NCBI RefSeq assembly: GCF_901933205.1
Contig: NC_044572.1
Location: 22,654,501-22,718,500 of the forward strand
Source of the DNA: Camarhynchus parvulus
Taxonomy: Eukaryota > Chordata > Aves > Passeriformes > Thraupidae
Direction of reading: 5' to 3'
DNA length: 64,000 nt
The position numbers were made by a program, and so were the translations under genes. How positions within the stretch are numbered: position 1 is the first letter of the stretch; each line of letters starts with the position of its first letter. Below the pieces are notes generated by a model. That model made no database searches. It saw only the letters and a list, made by a program, of their open reading frames with translations, and had not been told where the DNA came from. This document shows, one piece after another, positions 31,501 to 43,805 of this stretch.

Positions 31501-34500
31501 TGTATGAAAACTGCAGTCAATAGTTTCCCTATTTATAACAAGAGCTATTAGGTTGCTTTCATTTTTTTAAGAAAGATTTATGTACAGCCCCTTTATATAG
31601 GCCTACAATATAGTACCAGCCTTGTTAACAGGCCATGGTTCTCCATGCATTCAAGTGGAGACTATTTGGTTTTCTGTGGGACACCTGCCTTTGTATCTTA
31701 TGACTGTGTTGAGTTGCCTGTAGACAGAGTTTTCTTTGATAATTCTGAGATGAATATTTGTGAATTTGACTGGAACTGGAACACAAGTCTTGTGTGGACT
31801 TTCTGAATGGAGTATGTGCTAAGAATAAGAACTGTAGTCTATCCTTGGGTGTCAGGATTAACTTCAAGTTTCACATGCATCAAAGCTATTGTGCCTTTTC
31901 CAGCTCAGGTTAATCTTTAAAACAAGTGGGTGTTACAATTTCAGTCTTAACTTAGGTTTTCATTTCAGTGGGTAGATGTATTCTGTGAATAAGCTTTTGT
32001 AAAAGCTGGTGTATCCCTTAAGGAACACTTGTAGGATGCAGGTATGGATATCCCTTGTAAAGTGAAGATGTTATAACAGACAGGTGAGCACAGACCAGCT
32101 GCTAGGTGTTCCTTTAGGTTTACTTGGTAGTACTAATTACAGGTTAGTACTAATTTCAGGGTCCCTCATACAACTGCCTTAAAACCACACATAAACTGTG
32201 CACGTGTGTGTCCATATACACAGTCGCACTCTATCTGAGTTTGCATTTGCTTTGCTCTGTTAGCTAAACTCTAACATAGGTATCATTGCTACTTATAGTG
32301 TACACTTTCATAAACCCTGATGTGTATGCTAAGAGACTGTAAATCCAGCTGGTAAGATATATTTGCATGACAGCTTTTTTAGAATGCAAGCATAATGTAC
32401 AAAATTAGCTGTAGCACGTGAAGAGTGAATCCAAGTGTACCTGGATGGTAATGCTGTATTTCTGTCTGAGTGACTTTGAAAGATTTCCCTTAAATATATT
32501 ACACCTGTATTTACATAACTCTCCTGCCTGCATCCTTAGGAGGATGTTGGATTTAGATGCTGGATTTAGAAAAATTATTCAGATTTGATGTCAAAAAGTA
32601 AATCATAATGATCTGGGGCTTGTTTGTTTTGTAAAAAAAAATAGTCTGAGTAAATGAGTGCAAAAATGAGTTGATAGCATCGAAGAGCATGTTTGGAAAT
32701 AAATACACAGGAATCATATAGGTGTTTATTCAGTGTATTAATCCTGACTTTCTTTCTAGGTTTCCAAATGCAGGAAAGTCATCCTTGTTAAGCAAGCTTT
32801 CTCATGCCAAACCTGAGATTGCAAATTATGCATGTAAGTTCATGCTCTTATTTTTAGAGCAGTAGTATTTCCCAACAGCAAGAAGTCTTTTTACTGACTT
32901 GCTTATAATAAAGGTTTCTAATAAAGAATAGGGTATAGCAATGTTGCCTGGCTTTTTAATTATAAGAAATACTTCAAGGAGATACTTTCTGTCTTAATAT
33001 CCAGTTCCTTTTCCCACCTTAGTTTTACATGTATACACCCCCATAATTCTTCAACCTGTTAATGCAGGGTCTATTTAACATTTATTTTTGTCTCAGCCCC
33101 TTTTATTGCAACTGAGATTCTCTGTGGTGTGTAATATCCTCAGTCTACAGAATATATACTATCAAGATCCTTTGCCTAAACATCTTACATCCTTTAGAAC
33201 TTGCTACCACTTGCAACAGAGAAAATTGTGGGGTTTTAATCTGTCCACTGAAAAATGAACAGAATTTTTTTATTATTTTTCTATCAGTAAGTTAGAATTA
33301 GTTGTCTGATCTTCTTTAATTAAAAAGTAAAAGTGCAAGTACTGATAATTCCTACTGACCTTTTCGCACCATTCCCAATTCTCTACAGCCTTTTCTCAGT
33401 TTGAAGAGTCCTATCTCACTTTACCTTTCACTGTTTTATCCCTGTTTGTACGCTAATCCATAGTCTAGGTAATAGTTTTTGTGTCTGAGACTTCTCTACC
33501 TTCACTGTTCCCATTTTGAGATGACTGGAGCAGAATGCAGAAAGAGATAAAACTTGGTGAAGCACTGGATTTTTTGTGGTCTAATTTTCATCTATCTTAT
33601 TTTACTTTTTCTTTATTTCTTTTCCTTTTATTTTTTGCTACTGCACATTTGTTTAATTTAAATACACTGAGAAAGTTCTACAATATTTAAATGTTTTGTA
33701 ACTTTAACATTTTTTAAATGTTAAAACCAGTTTTGTTTTCTTCCTCTTTCCTTGCCACAGTCACAACAGTACAGCCTGAACTAGGAAAGATCATGTATGC
33801 AGATTATAAGCAGGTTGGTATGAAACCTCACTCTGATTGTTTGTTAAAGTTATATGGAGTGACTACTTATGTTGCTTAACAGAATTTCAGAAAGAGAATG
33901 AGAACTTGTAGGTATTTTCATGTGTGTATCCATAATGTGTACATGTCAGATGCAATTGCATGGGATTAGCAGGAGTTGTGAGAAAAGTCCTGTTTTATGA
34001 AGTAATAATAAGAGAGTTTCATAGCCAAATACAGTATTATGATGTAGGGCTTATTTCAAGTCACTTTAATAAATGGCTTCTCATTTTACCTTCCCTTCCT
34101 TCTGTGGTTCTAATCCTGGCTTACAATCTTAGAAGTATGAAATTGTTCATGGAATTGGGATTGCTGTGTCCTAGTGTACTCTTAAAAGTTTAGGACTTGG
34201 GAAAAAAATCACTGTTTCAGAGACCAGCCTGTTATTTTTATTTAGAACAAGAAAATTTCTTGCAAGTTTCCTGTACAGAGAGCTCTGGACTGAGTAATTT
34301 TCAGAATAGAAATAATGGCAGATTTGTCCAATTGCTGAAGATCTACATTAGTGAATGGCAGGGAGTTTTGTGATTATAACCCTGCTACCATAACTTCTTG
34401 TTATGACTTTCAAGGTTGGCTGTTCTAACTTTTTTTTAGGGTTTTTTTTTTGTCTTTGTGGCATTTTTGTTAGTTTGGTTTGTTTTTTGGGGCGTAGGGG

Positions 34501-37500
34501 GTTTTTTGTTTGGTGGGTTGGGTTTTCTAATTAAAAACTGAAATAGTATGATGTGATAGTGATTACCTGAACAGCCAGGATAGTGCACTACCTGAGAGGC
34601 GAGGCACCTGGGTCCAGTTCCTTTTGTGATAGGCTGTGGTTGTGAAAGACTGCTGGAGTTACGGCCCTTCCACTTGAATTTTTGTGAGCTCTGTTCCATC
34701 CAGCTTCTTCAGATGCAAGTTGTCAGATTAATTCTGTGGTGCCTGGAATCCTTTCTACAGTATCCACTGATGGGGAAACCAGTGTTAAATGAGATTAGAG
34801 AGGCTAATAGATTTTGGACCCCAGCTTCACTTAAAAATTGCAACAAACATTTTCATTCCTCAAGCTTAAATCTTCTTTGATGTGCTTTTACTTTGTTTTT
34901 GAAGTGTATGATACATGCAGCACTGGACTCATCATTTTCAAGATAAAAGGCGAGTGCATAAAAGGGTTTCAGATGAGTTAACCAGAAAAACATAACCCTC
35001 AGATATGGAAAGACAAAAAACCACTGTTTCTGCTTTCAGAACCAATAATGCTAGGGAGATTCAGTAGCTGATGCTTGAAACCTTCATTTAACAAACTTCA
35101 AATAAACTGCGTATTAAAGAAAGTAAGTCTAGTTTGTCTGGTTCCCTGCAGAGATGCAATATGTCTAAGGGAATTTTTTTTATATTCATTTTATCTGCGA
35201 GTTTAGGGTAGCTTATCCTAGAAAGCTATGCTGCAAATAAACAGGATTTTTCATAGCCCTTTCAAAATGTCTACCATGAATGAGGATCTCTTGCTTATAC
35301 TGGTGTATTTTTCTCCAGCAAGAGATCTACTTGCACTCCTGGCTTTCTTTTCTGAAGTCTTTTTCTTGTCACAGCCAGTGATCCTTACTGTTGGCCATTT
35401 CTAGAGTTTATGGGTTTTATACCACAGTGTTGGGGGCTATATAAGAACTATGTGGATAAAATACTTGTTTCTTAAAGTTGAGGGAACTAGGGGTTGTCAG
35501 GGGGAACTTCTGGGGATAAGAGGAAGTTCTCTCCATATTGCAACTGCTGAAACCAAAACAACATAAGCCATGTAATTAACAGCAATAATTGAGGTGTCTT
35601 TTCTGTATCACTGAAAGGATGATGATTCATTTTTTTCTAAAGAACATTGATATTTTTAAAGAGATATATAACAATTTGTTCATTTTATCTTAGTACCATA
35701 TAAAAAAGAAAATACGTGCAAGTTTCCTAGTGCTGTCTGCCATTACTGCTTGGGAAAAAAAAAAAAGACACAGGAGTAGAGGACCTGAGTAGAGTTGGGT
35801 GTCAGGTCCCAGTACCAGATCATGAAAACTAGCAGACTGACTTACATTTTCTACCAGAGTATCTGGCCCCCTTCTGCACTAAGTAGCACACTGGAAACTT
35901 TATGGTATGGTGGCTTCAGGGATTGTTCAGTTTAATCCAGTTCCTGTCTAAATAGGCATTAGATAGATTTGAAGACCCTACCTTTGCTCTTCTTTACTTC
36001 ATTCTCTGTCTTAGCTTTCTGTGACTCACTGAGTAGCCATTTTGGGGGTTTCATTATCATTCTGCTTTTTTTTCGGTCTGCCTCAGCTGTCCAACAGCCC
36101 TCTCAACCAGCAGAGAAAGTGACAAGGTCCCTGTCCATTGTGGCAGTCTTCGCTGGGCTCTGTCTGGAAGCTGATTGATTCATCAAAGTCTCATTTAGCT
36201 GAAGAGCAGAAATCAAATTCTTGTAGCTGCTCATGCTCAGGGGAGCAGTGTTAAGTGGGTTTGTATTTGGAGTAATGGTACTCTGTAGCCACAAGGAACA
36301 GACTTTATTTGCTTTCTCAGTGACAGGTTGAATTCTATACAAATGTGATAGCCTAAGCTGCTCACCTTTCAGAGTCTGTTTTATTCTCAGGTAATAGCTA
36401 AATTTTGTAAGATCTCTGCTGAGGTATTATTACCCTCTATTTTGTACTTTGCAGACAGCTATAAAAAATAGACAGGGGGAACATGAGGAGCACCAGGTCT
36501 GTGAAATAGCAGCATTTTGTTTAATCTGCTTCTAATGATAGATTGTAAATGTATTGAAACAGCCAATGCATATTATTTTGTCTGGGTTCTTTTGTTTATG
36601 TATAGTGATAATCACTGTTGACATTTTAAAGTCCCTGGGTTTGCTTACTTGAGGTATTTTGTTTGAAACTTTTGTTTTCCTAGATCTCAGTAGCTGATCT
36701 CCCAGGACTGATAGAAGGTGCACATGCAAACAAAGGAATGGGCCATAAATTTCTCAAACATGTAGAGAGAACCAAACAACTTCTCTTAGTTGTAAGTTAA
36801 AAAAAATTACAGTTTATTGAAATCAAAGTGCAATAAATAAAATATATCTTAATTGCAATGTAGTTGGAATTTAGAAAGTCATTTGTAATTTGCATGATTC
36901 TGATAAATATAGCTGTAATTGTGTTTACAGAATGGACCATTTAAATGACTAATGATAAATTAAGTTCTTAAATAGAATTTATCATTGAAAATTTCCAATT
37001 AATTTAGAACAGTGAAGTGTTCCAAGCATAACAAAAGCATGATTTTTTTTCGGTAAGATTTCCCATAAGAAGTTTAAAAACCAGACCTTTGAGAAACACT
37101 GTATCAGAATTAACCAGTTTGCGCCTGCAGTGTGTGATGTTTCTTTGCTGTTTAGTTGCTCTCTGTTATTTGCCAATGAGTGAACACATTGCCATGGACA
37201 TTCCAGGGCAAAGTAGTTGATGGAGAGTACCTTGATACTCTGACATAATTTTACACCACAAAACTTGTTTTTGTGTAACTTTTTCAGGTTGATATTTCTG
37301 GGTTTCAGCTGTCTATGAAGACTCAGTTCAGAACAGCCTTTGAAACGATATTGCTTCTAACAAAGGTAAGTTCTCATCTTCCTATGTGACAGCTGTAGTT
37401 ATGTGTTGAGTCAAGAGAATGGCTCAGTTTTGATTGAGAAACATTCAAATGTTAGGGTGTCTTCTGGATTTATAATATAAAGCCAGTGACCAAAGAGATT

Positions 37501-39372
37501 CTCCAAAATTTTTACTTGTCCAGGTTAAACCTCTATAGTTTATGTTGGGTACCCCATAATTAATAATAGAATTGATTAATCTGTGCACCATGTGGGATAT
37601 TTCTTACAGTCAAGTAAAGGTAAAAAGACACATCATTTTCAGTTCCCCAATCCAGTAGCATTTTAAGAAGTAGAAATGTGTGGTTACAGTTAAAGCCCTG
37701 CCTCGATGCCCTTACTGCATAGACCAACATCAGGCCCCAGCCTAGCAGACATGCACTGTTTCCATCTCTTAACTATGCTTCTGATTCAAATAATACATAT
37801 TGTGTAATTTTAAATTTATGTCTAACTGTGTGACTTAAGTTGATGAATCTTCTACATTTCAGGTATTGCTATTTATTTTTAGTTTATTCAGGTTGGGATT
37901 TTCTAATATTAAAATGTTTAAGTATTATAACACTACAAAGGATTTTCTTATATGTTTTATATGTCTGAAGTTTTTCTGAAATTGATTTTGTGGTCATGGA
38001 TGTCAGTATAAACAAAAACCAAAACTCTCATTCTTTCTGTAACTGGCATTTCAGAATGAGCTAGCCTGTTTACCTGAAATCTGTCTTTCAGCAAAAAAAT
38101 GACTGAATCACTGAACATAATTTTCTTCTGTGCTGTAATAGATCAGCCTTGAGCACCTGAGTCAAACTCACAGCTGCTTGGGTGAGAAGGGCTATTTAGG
38201 CAATTAAACAAATGCAAGAGGAGATGTAAAATTGAAGTAGCACTTGTTAAACTACAGATACTTACTAAGGGAAATTTTCTTTTAAGGAACTGGAGCTGTA
38301 CAAAGAGGAACTTGTAACAAAGCCTGCACTTCTTGCCATTAATAAAATGGATTTGCCTTGTGCACAGGATAACTTGGATGAACTTATGACACAACTTGAG
38401 AATCCTCAGGGTAAATGAAATTCCAGCAATAACTTTCAACAAAATTTGTAGTATGATTTCATATGGATAACTCTGCGTTGGCAGAGAGTTGTTTGAAACT
38501 GAAGTCAGCTATTAAATTTATTATTTGAACATATGTTTAAAATCACTTCCTGCATTTAGAGCTCTGTTTATATGTATTTGTAACGGCTTCACTGTTGGGA
38601 AAGGATTGTAATAAAATAGAGACATCCCAGATGATCTTCCCCAACCATGATATGGGAGAGTAAGTTTCTGGTCTAGGTGTCTGGAATAACAGTAACCTGC
38701 ATAGAAGGTCCCCTCACAGGCACTGACACATGTACCATTTGTCATGTGATTTTGGCATAAACACATGAAAATTCTCGAAAGGTCTATGTAGGTTTATTTC
38801 AATCTTGCAATTACATTGGGATGAATTGCTTTCTCTTTCCTGGAATGTGTAGAAACCAGAAAAGCTTAAGACTATATTCTCCCATATTCTGCAACTTGGG
38901 ATTTCTTTATGCTCATTGGAAGTGTATAGAATGTTCTCATGGCAGCATTAAGAATAGTATAACTGCTATATTAGTGCTTGTCTTCTGAGATTTGAGAAGA
39001 CTAATTATGCAGATAGTATTTATATTAATTGCAGCTATGTTTATAACTGTAATTTATTAAAGTTTATTTTCTACATTTAATGGGATTTTATGGGCTTTGT
39101 AGTCATACAGTATTTGGGGATTGTACTAACTCTTTCAATACAATTTTTCAGACTTCTTTCACTTACTAGAGGAAGAAATGATTCCAGAAAATACTCTTGA
39201 ATTTAGAGAGGTGATTCCTATATCTACATACACTGGAGAAGGAATTGAGGAACTCAAAACATGTCTAAGAAAATCCATAGATGAGCAAGCAGAGCAGGTG
39301 AATGAAGAATATCGGAAAAAGAAGCTCCTGCTTTTACAAACTTCCAAAGAAGAACAAATGAATAGAAGCTGA
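28193..39372 (+). CDS. GTPBP10: GTPBP10: mitochondrial Obg-family GTPase
   Basis: Obg-type GTPase (ObgH2) needed for assembly of the large mitochondrial ribosomal subunit. Ten coding exons with GT-AG borders: 28193-28225, 28664-28857, 28951-29042, 30065-30209, 32760-32833, 33761-33813, 36684-36791, 37288-37365, 38287-38410, 39152-39372. All phases join, giving 1122 bases, 373 residues and stop TGA; the human protein is 387. The N-terminus ([11 protein letters not shown]) is short and basic, fitting mitochondrial import. The glycine-rich Obg fold (about 13-150) includes [21 protein letters not shown]. The G domain has G1 GFPNAGKS (155-162), switch-I YAFTT, G3 DLPG (202-205) and G4 NKMD (278-281). 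G5 reads IST (324-326), where human has ISA. The C-terminus is basic and slightly short. The start ATG lies in a CpG island with a C-rich Kozak context and matches the family start. No disabling change was seen. Confidence 0.96.
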
Positions 39373-40290
39373 CATTCCTGAATGGATCCAGCACATTTTA
39401 ATATTTTAAATATGCACATGAAGCCTTTGTTGTGCAGACCTTCCATGTAATTGTTCCCTCTTCCCTCACTGCCTGCTTCCCTCCATTTGTTTAGGCATGT
39501 GGGTAGGGCACAGTGGGGAAAGAGACAAGGGGTTTTTTTTAATTTATGTTGGCTACAAAGCTCAACAATATAAAGACCAAAGTATGTGTAACTCAAAGCA
39601 CTGCGTAACAACTGATGATCCCTGGAATATTTTATGCCAAGTGAGAGGAATGGAGGGAATATAACTTGCATGAAAGGAGCAAGTTCAACAACTCTACCTA
39701 TCCTGTGGATTCAGAAGAACCAAGGGAAGTTCCTGATGGAGGAATTTTCCAGGGTCTGGGCCTTCTAAGGTGAACCTAAGTTCTGCTATTGTGACAGGCA
39801 TTGGATTGTAGGGGTTTTGTTGGTTTTAAGGATTTAAAGGAAAACACATATTAAAGGCTACTAGGAAGTGACTTGTAGGAGCACAAAAAGCAAGACTGAT
39901 TTGTAATGTTGGAGGGTTTTTTGGCACCTGCTGGTGCCTACTGTAGTCATCTTAGTTGTATAAATCCTGATTTCAAATTCCTATGCTTAATTTGTGATTC
40001 CCTCCTTTTATGGAGTTGCTTGGTTTATGTTACATTTCAGTGAAGAAAACGGCTTTTTCTCAACACAGCTATACATTTTTGGCAATATTTAGTGTTCTAG
40101 ATTTTGTATTACAAGAAGGCACACTCACATTTTAATTAAAAAAAAAATATAAGTCCTTCATTGTCAGAGCATTTTCTACTTTAAAGCTATTAAATTGCTT
40201 GTAAAGCAAAATAAGACTGACTACATCAAAGCCTTCTAGTTTGGTTTGGTTTTGTTTTGTAATATATGTATCATACCCTGCTTTTTTAGA
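39373..40290 (+). other. Probable GTPBP10 3' UTR and downstream spacer
   Basis: AT-rich sequence after the GTPBP10 stop without coding signal. Only ATTAAA-type poly(A) signals are seen (about 39850, 40134 and 40186); the true end cannot be fixed from sequence alone. Confidence 0.4.
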
Positions 40291-40699
40291 TTTTGTTAAA
40301 GCAGTCACTGGGAGGAAAGGTATGGTTTGTCATAATGCATTGTTATTTTATCGCAAAAGTCCCATACCTTCTCGGTGATTTCTCATGTGCAGCTCCTCAC
40401 AGCACTGACTCCTTCTCAGTACAGCCAACAAACTCCAAGTCTCTCCTGACCCAGCTAACCTACTGTTGTGTAGCACTCGTTGTCTTATTGGACACAGCTG
40501 TGGCCTATTAAGGGCAGGCCTGTTCCTAATCCTTGGTGATTGGTACAGCTGCAACTCCTCAGGTGTGAGACTACTGTCTTGCGTTCTATCCCTCCACAAT
40601 AATGCATTTATTTTATCATTGGTATTGGTTCTTACTGTGCTTTTCCTCTAATTTTACTGTGTTCGGGGCTAATATGCTTTCACTGATGCTAAGAATAGG

Positions 40700-41037
40700 A
40701 TTTTACAGAATTGCAGAATGAATTAGGTTGGGAAAGATCTGTGAGATTGAGTCCAACCAATGATCAAACGCTACCTTGTCAACTGGACCATGGCAATCAG
40801 TGTTTCCTTAAACACCTCTTCCCTCCACCTCCCTGGGCAGCCCATTACCCTTTCTGTGGAGAAATTCCTCGTGATGTCCAACCTGAACCTGCCCTGGTAC
40901 AGACTGAGGCCATCTCCTCTCATCATCCTGTTCTTGGTTGCCTAGGAGAGAGGAGACCGACTCCCACCTGGCTACCACCTCCTTTCAGGGGGTTGTACAG
41001 TGATATCATCACCCCTGAGCCTCCTTTTCTATTTGAT
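40700..41037 (-). mobile_element. CR1 LINE fragment next to the CLDN12 CpG island
   Basis: 'cagaattgcagaatgaatta' through 'gagtccaaccaatgatcaaa', 'tctccctgggcagcccatta'-like and 'gaggccatctcctctcat' is the reverse complement of the CR1 3' end. It stops about 90 bases before the CpG island. Confidence 0.88.
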
Positions 41038-41129
41038 AGCTGAAAATAGCATTTTGTTTTTTCCAGACTTTGTGAACACCGGTCTTAATGAGTGAGGTTA
41101 AGGGGGTAGTGGGGGTGTGTTTGGACTGA

Positions 41130-41640
41130 GAGGCAGCATGGTTTGACTGGAGCTGTCCGCCGTGGGCCGCAGCTGCCTGCCGCGGTCGGGTTCCTCGGAC
41201 CTGCAGCCAGCTGCCTTATGGCAGGGACGTGTGTTAGAGCACCGGCGTTTCCAGCCCGGGCTGGCGGAGTTCTAACGGAGTTCTTCGCCCTGCGGGAAGC
41301 GGAGAGCCCCGAGCGGGCGGGCGCGGCCGGGAGCCGGGGTGCGCCGGGCCAGGCCCGCACTGCGCCGGCGCCGCCGCCCCGCCCCACAAGGCCCCGCGCG
41401 GCCGCGGCCTCTCCTCAGCGCGGCGGCTCCGCGGCCCGAGCGGCGGCCATGGCGCCTCCTGAGCGCGGCGGCAAGGTGAGCGGGCATGGACACGGTGAGC
41501 ACGGCCAGCCCGGGCCCTGCGGCGCTTCCCGGCTCCCTCGCGAGTCCGGGATCGCAGTGCGGCGGGCTCGGAGCGCTGTCGCGGGCGGGGATCGGCGGCG
41601 CTCTCCGGGGGGACGCTGTGTGTTCTCTCCGTGCGTCAGC
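41130..41640 (+). promoter_or_regulatory. CpG-island promoter and first exon region of CLDN12
   Basis: GC-rich, CpG-dense island beginning about 90 bases after a CR1 fragment. It ends the presumed first exon at a good donor, AAG|GTGAGC (41475/41476). The large ORFs on both strands are composition artefacts. Assignment to CLDN12 rests on the following exon at 43739-43805, on the coding exon on the same strand, and on the absence of any other gene start between. Confidence 0.65.
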
Positions 41641-43747
41641 TGCTCTTTCCGATTCAGTCGGTAAAATAATTACCCCTGCTCCAAGTTTTTCTTGGAAGTC
41701 CTAATCTGTTAGCTAGGATCGTTAATTCTAACCCTGTACATCTGTATTTAATTTTGAAAGGAGTTTTGTAGGACGTGGAACTGCGTGATTGATTCCCAGA
41801 ATCAAAAAAAGAGACTGGTGGCAGTGGTTCTAAGTCAGTCCCTTGAAACTGGCGAGGTTTAGGCCTCCAGTTCTGGTGGCCAGTTTGCTAAAACTCGTGA
41901 AAATTTTTGAACTGCTCATGCTGTTGTGGGTAGTCCGGCAGTCGTTTGTGTTGATGAATTGCGCTGTGACTTCTCTCCAGCGGGCTTTACAAAACAGTGA
42001 TGCTTCCCAGACCATGGGCTTCTCAAGGCCGTGCAAGAGAACAGAGCTGGTTTTACTTATTTCTGCATTTTGTCTGTAGTAAATGTCCTTTTTGTTGTCT
42101 TTTTTTTTTTCCATTTTTTCTATCGTGTGGGCCTTTAATGACTCACCAGTTTTTAACCAGTTTCAGCCAGCATCTCTCGTTACAGCAACATGGATCTTTA
42201 GAATAGGGGGTAAAATCTGTCCCTATTAAGGGGTGCTATTAGGAATGGTGGCTTCTGTGGATCAGATAGAAGAGTCTTGCACAGTACAGCTTTAAAATCC
42301 TTGGGATGGAAGAAGCTGAAGCTAAGAATCTAAGGCAAGGCAGGGTTTTATCTGGCCAAAGTGTTTTCTTCCCTTGGACAACTAGTTGACAAGTGGCTGA
42401 GGACCGTAGTTGTTCAACACCACCAGGATTAGACAGTAAAATCAGATGGATTAAAGAGAGGAAGAAAAAACCAAAAGAAACTCCATTTGTGCAGAAATGA
42501 GTTGAGTATTAGGGAATATTCCGTAGCTGCTCTGAATCTGTTTATTACAACACAGGTTTCGTCATTTAATGGGAGGGACTCCTGGGCTGGGCACAGCTTC
42601 CTCTGACAGCTTTGTTTGCCTGCACTAATTTTCTACTTAATTATGTTGTTGTGGTTGTTCATGGGTGTGAACCTGCAGAGGGAGGTCTGTGTGTTTATCT
42701 TGGCTTCAGCTGCAAAGTGCACAGAAAGCTTGAAAATTCATTAGCAATGTTAGTGAACAAAAGCTGCTGCTCCAGGCTGTGTGTCTGCATTTGTGTCTTA
42801 TGTGCAATAGCATTCTTATTAATGAGTTTCCAAATCTGAAACCCTTTTTCTCATTCAGTGAAAAATCAGTATTCATGACTGTGTTGTAAAGTCTCTTTCT
42901 TGCCTAGATAGTTCAATAGAAGGATTTCTTTGATGTTTTTTTAGGTGATGGAGTCTATTCATATATGAATTTTATAATATTTCAGGGTTTGCTATGGGTA
43001 GTTTAGAATAAACTCTGTCTTTGCAAATGTTAGCCCAACAAATTCGGCGATAGGTTTTAACTTTTAACACTTGCATACTGACATACTTGGAGGTCTGATG
43101 CTGTCGAGTAGTAAAATGATTTACCTATTATGACCTGCAGATTTGATCTTGGGACTTAGATGTGGGGGTAGAAAATCCACAAGAGGATCTTTTCCTCTGG
43201 AAAAGCTGGACAGCCATTGAAAAGGCATTACCAGTGTTTCTTGGTTTTCTCCAATTTCCTTGAAACCTTTGTGTAGAAGGCAGGAAGGAGTAGAGACCCA
43301 CAAGATATATAAACAATTTAGAGCTTGTCCTTTGTTTTCTGGCATTAAATAATCATTGCACCCTTTCCTCACTGCTGTTTAAGTGGAGCCTGGAACCTAA
43401 CATCTGCAGTAATCATTCTGTATGACTTCTTACAGATTTTTTGCTAAAAACATAAAATTCAGGATGCAAACTCTGTGTCTTGGAACGCCCATGAGAGGAG
43501 CAGTTTTTTGCACCTTTGTCTTTTGAGATTAATAGATAGAGAACAAGCTCTGGAGAAAAAAATTGAAGAAAGAAAAAGTAGTTTGAGTTGTGTTTTTTAA
43601 ATAAGAGCAAATTGTAGAGGGCAATGGAGTTGGCCTAATGCAAACATAACTGATATTCCTGAATTGCAATGTAAATGCTGTTGCTGAAATTGCATGAAAC
43701 AAATGTGATGTTGATTCTTTCTTTGTTCTGTTTCTTAGATCCAGTAA
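41449..43747 (+). promoter_or_regulatory. Predicted upstream ORF in CLDN12 leader (spliced, 11 codons)
   Basis: ATG at 41449 in a near-ideal context (GCGGCCATGG) opens nine codons (MAPPERGGK) to the donor at 41475. Spliced to 43739 it adds Ile-Gln and stops at 43745-43747. The reading is direct from sequence; that the exons are joined, and that the ORF regulates CLDN12 translation, is inference. Confidence 0.45.
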
Positions 43748-43805
43748 CACCTTATTCCTACTTGGAGAAGTTGCTAAGGTTTCTGTTGGTTTGAGGACAC
43801 TGCTG
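43739..43805 (+). other. Candidate non-coding second exon of CLDN12
   Basis: A 67-base interval bounded by a strong acceptor (TTCTGTTTCTTAG) and a strong donor (CTG|GTAAGT). It lies between the CpG-island exon and the CLDN12 coding exon. It is not protein-like; read on from the island ATG it gives a stop after two codons (ATC CAG TAA). RNA evidence is needed to prove use. Confidence 0.5.

Noticed and set aside
34438..34530. G/T-rich tract as a regulatory element
   Set aside because: Looks like low-complexity sequence in GTPBP10 intron 6; no defined motif.
41085..41704. ORFs up to 173 codons in the CLDN12 island
   Set aside because: Same composition effect; no family resemblance, and they conflict with the donor at 41475.
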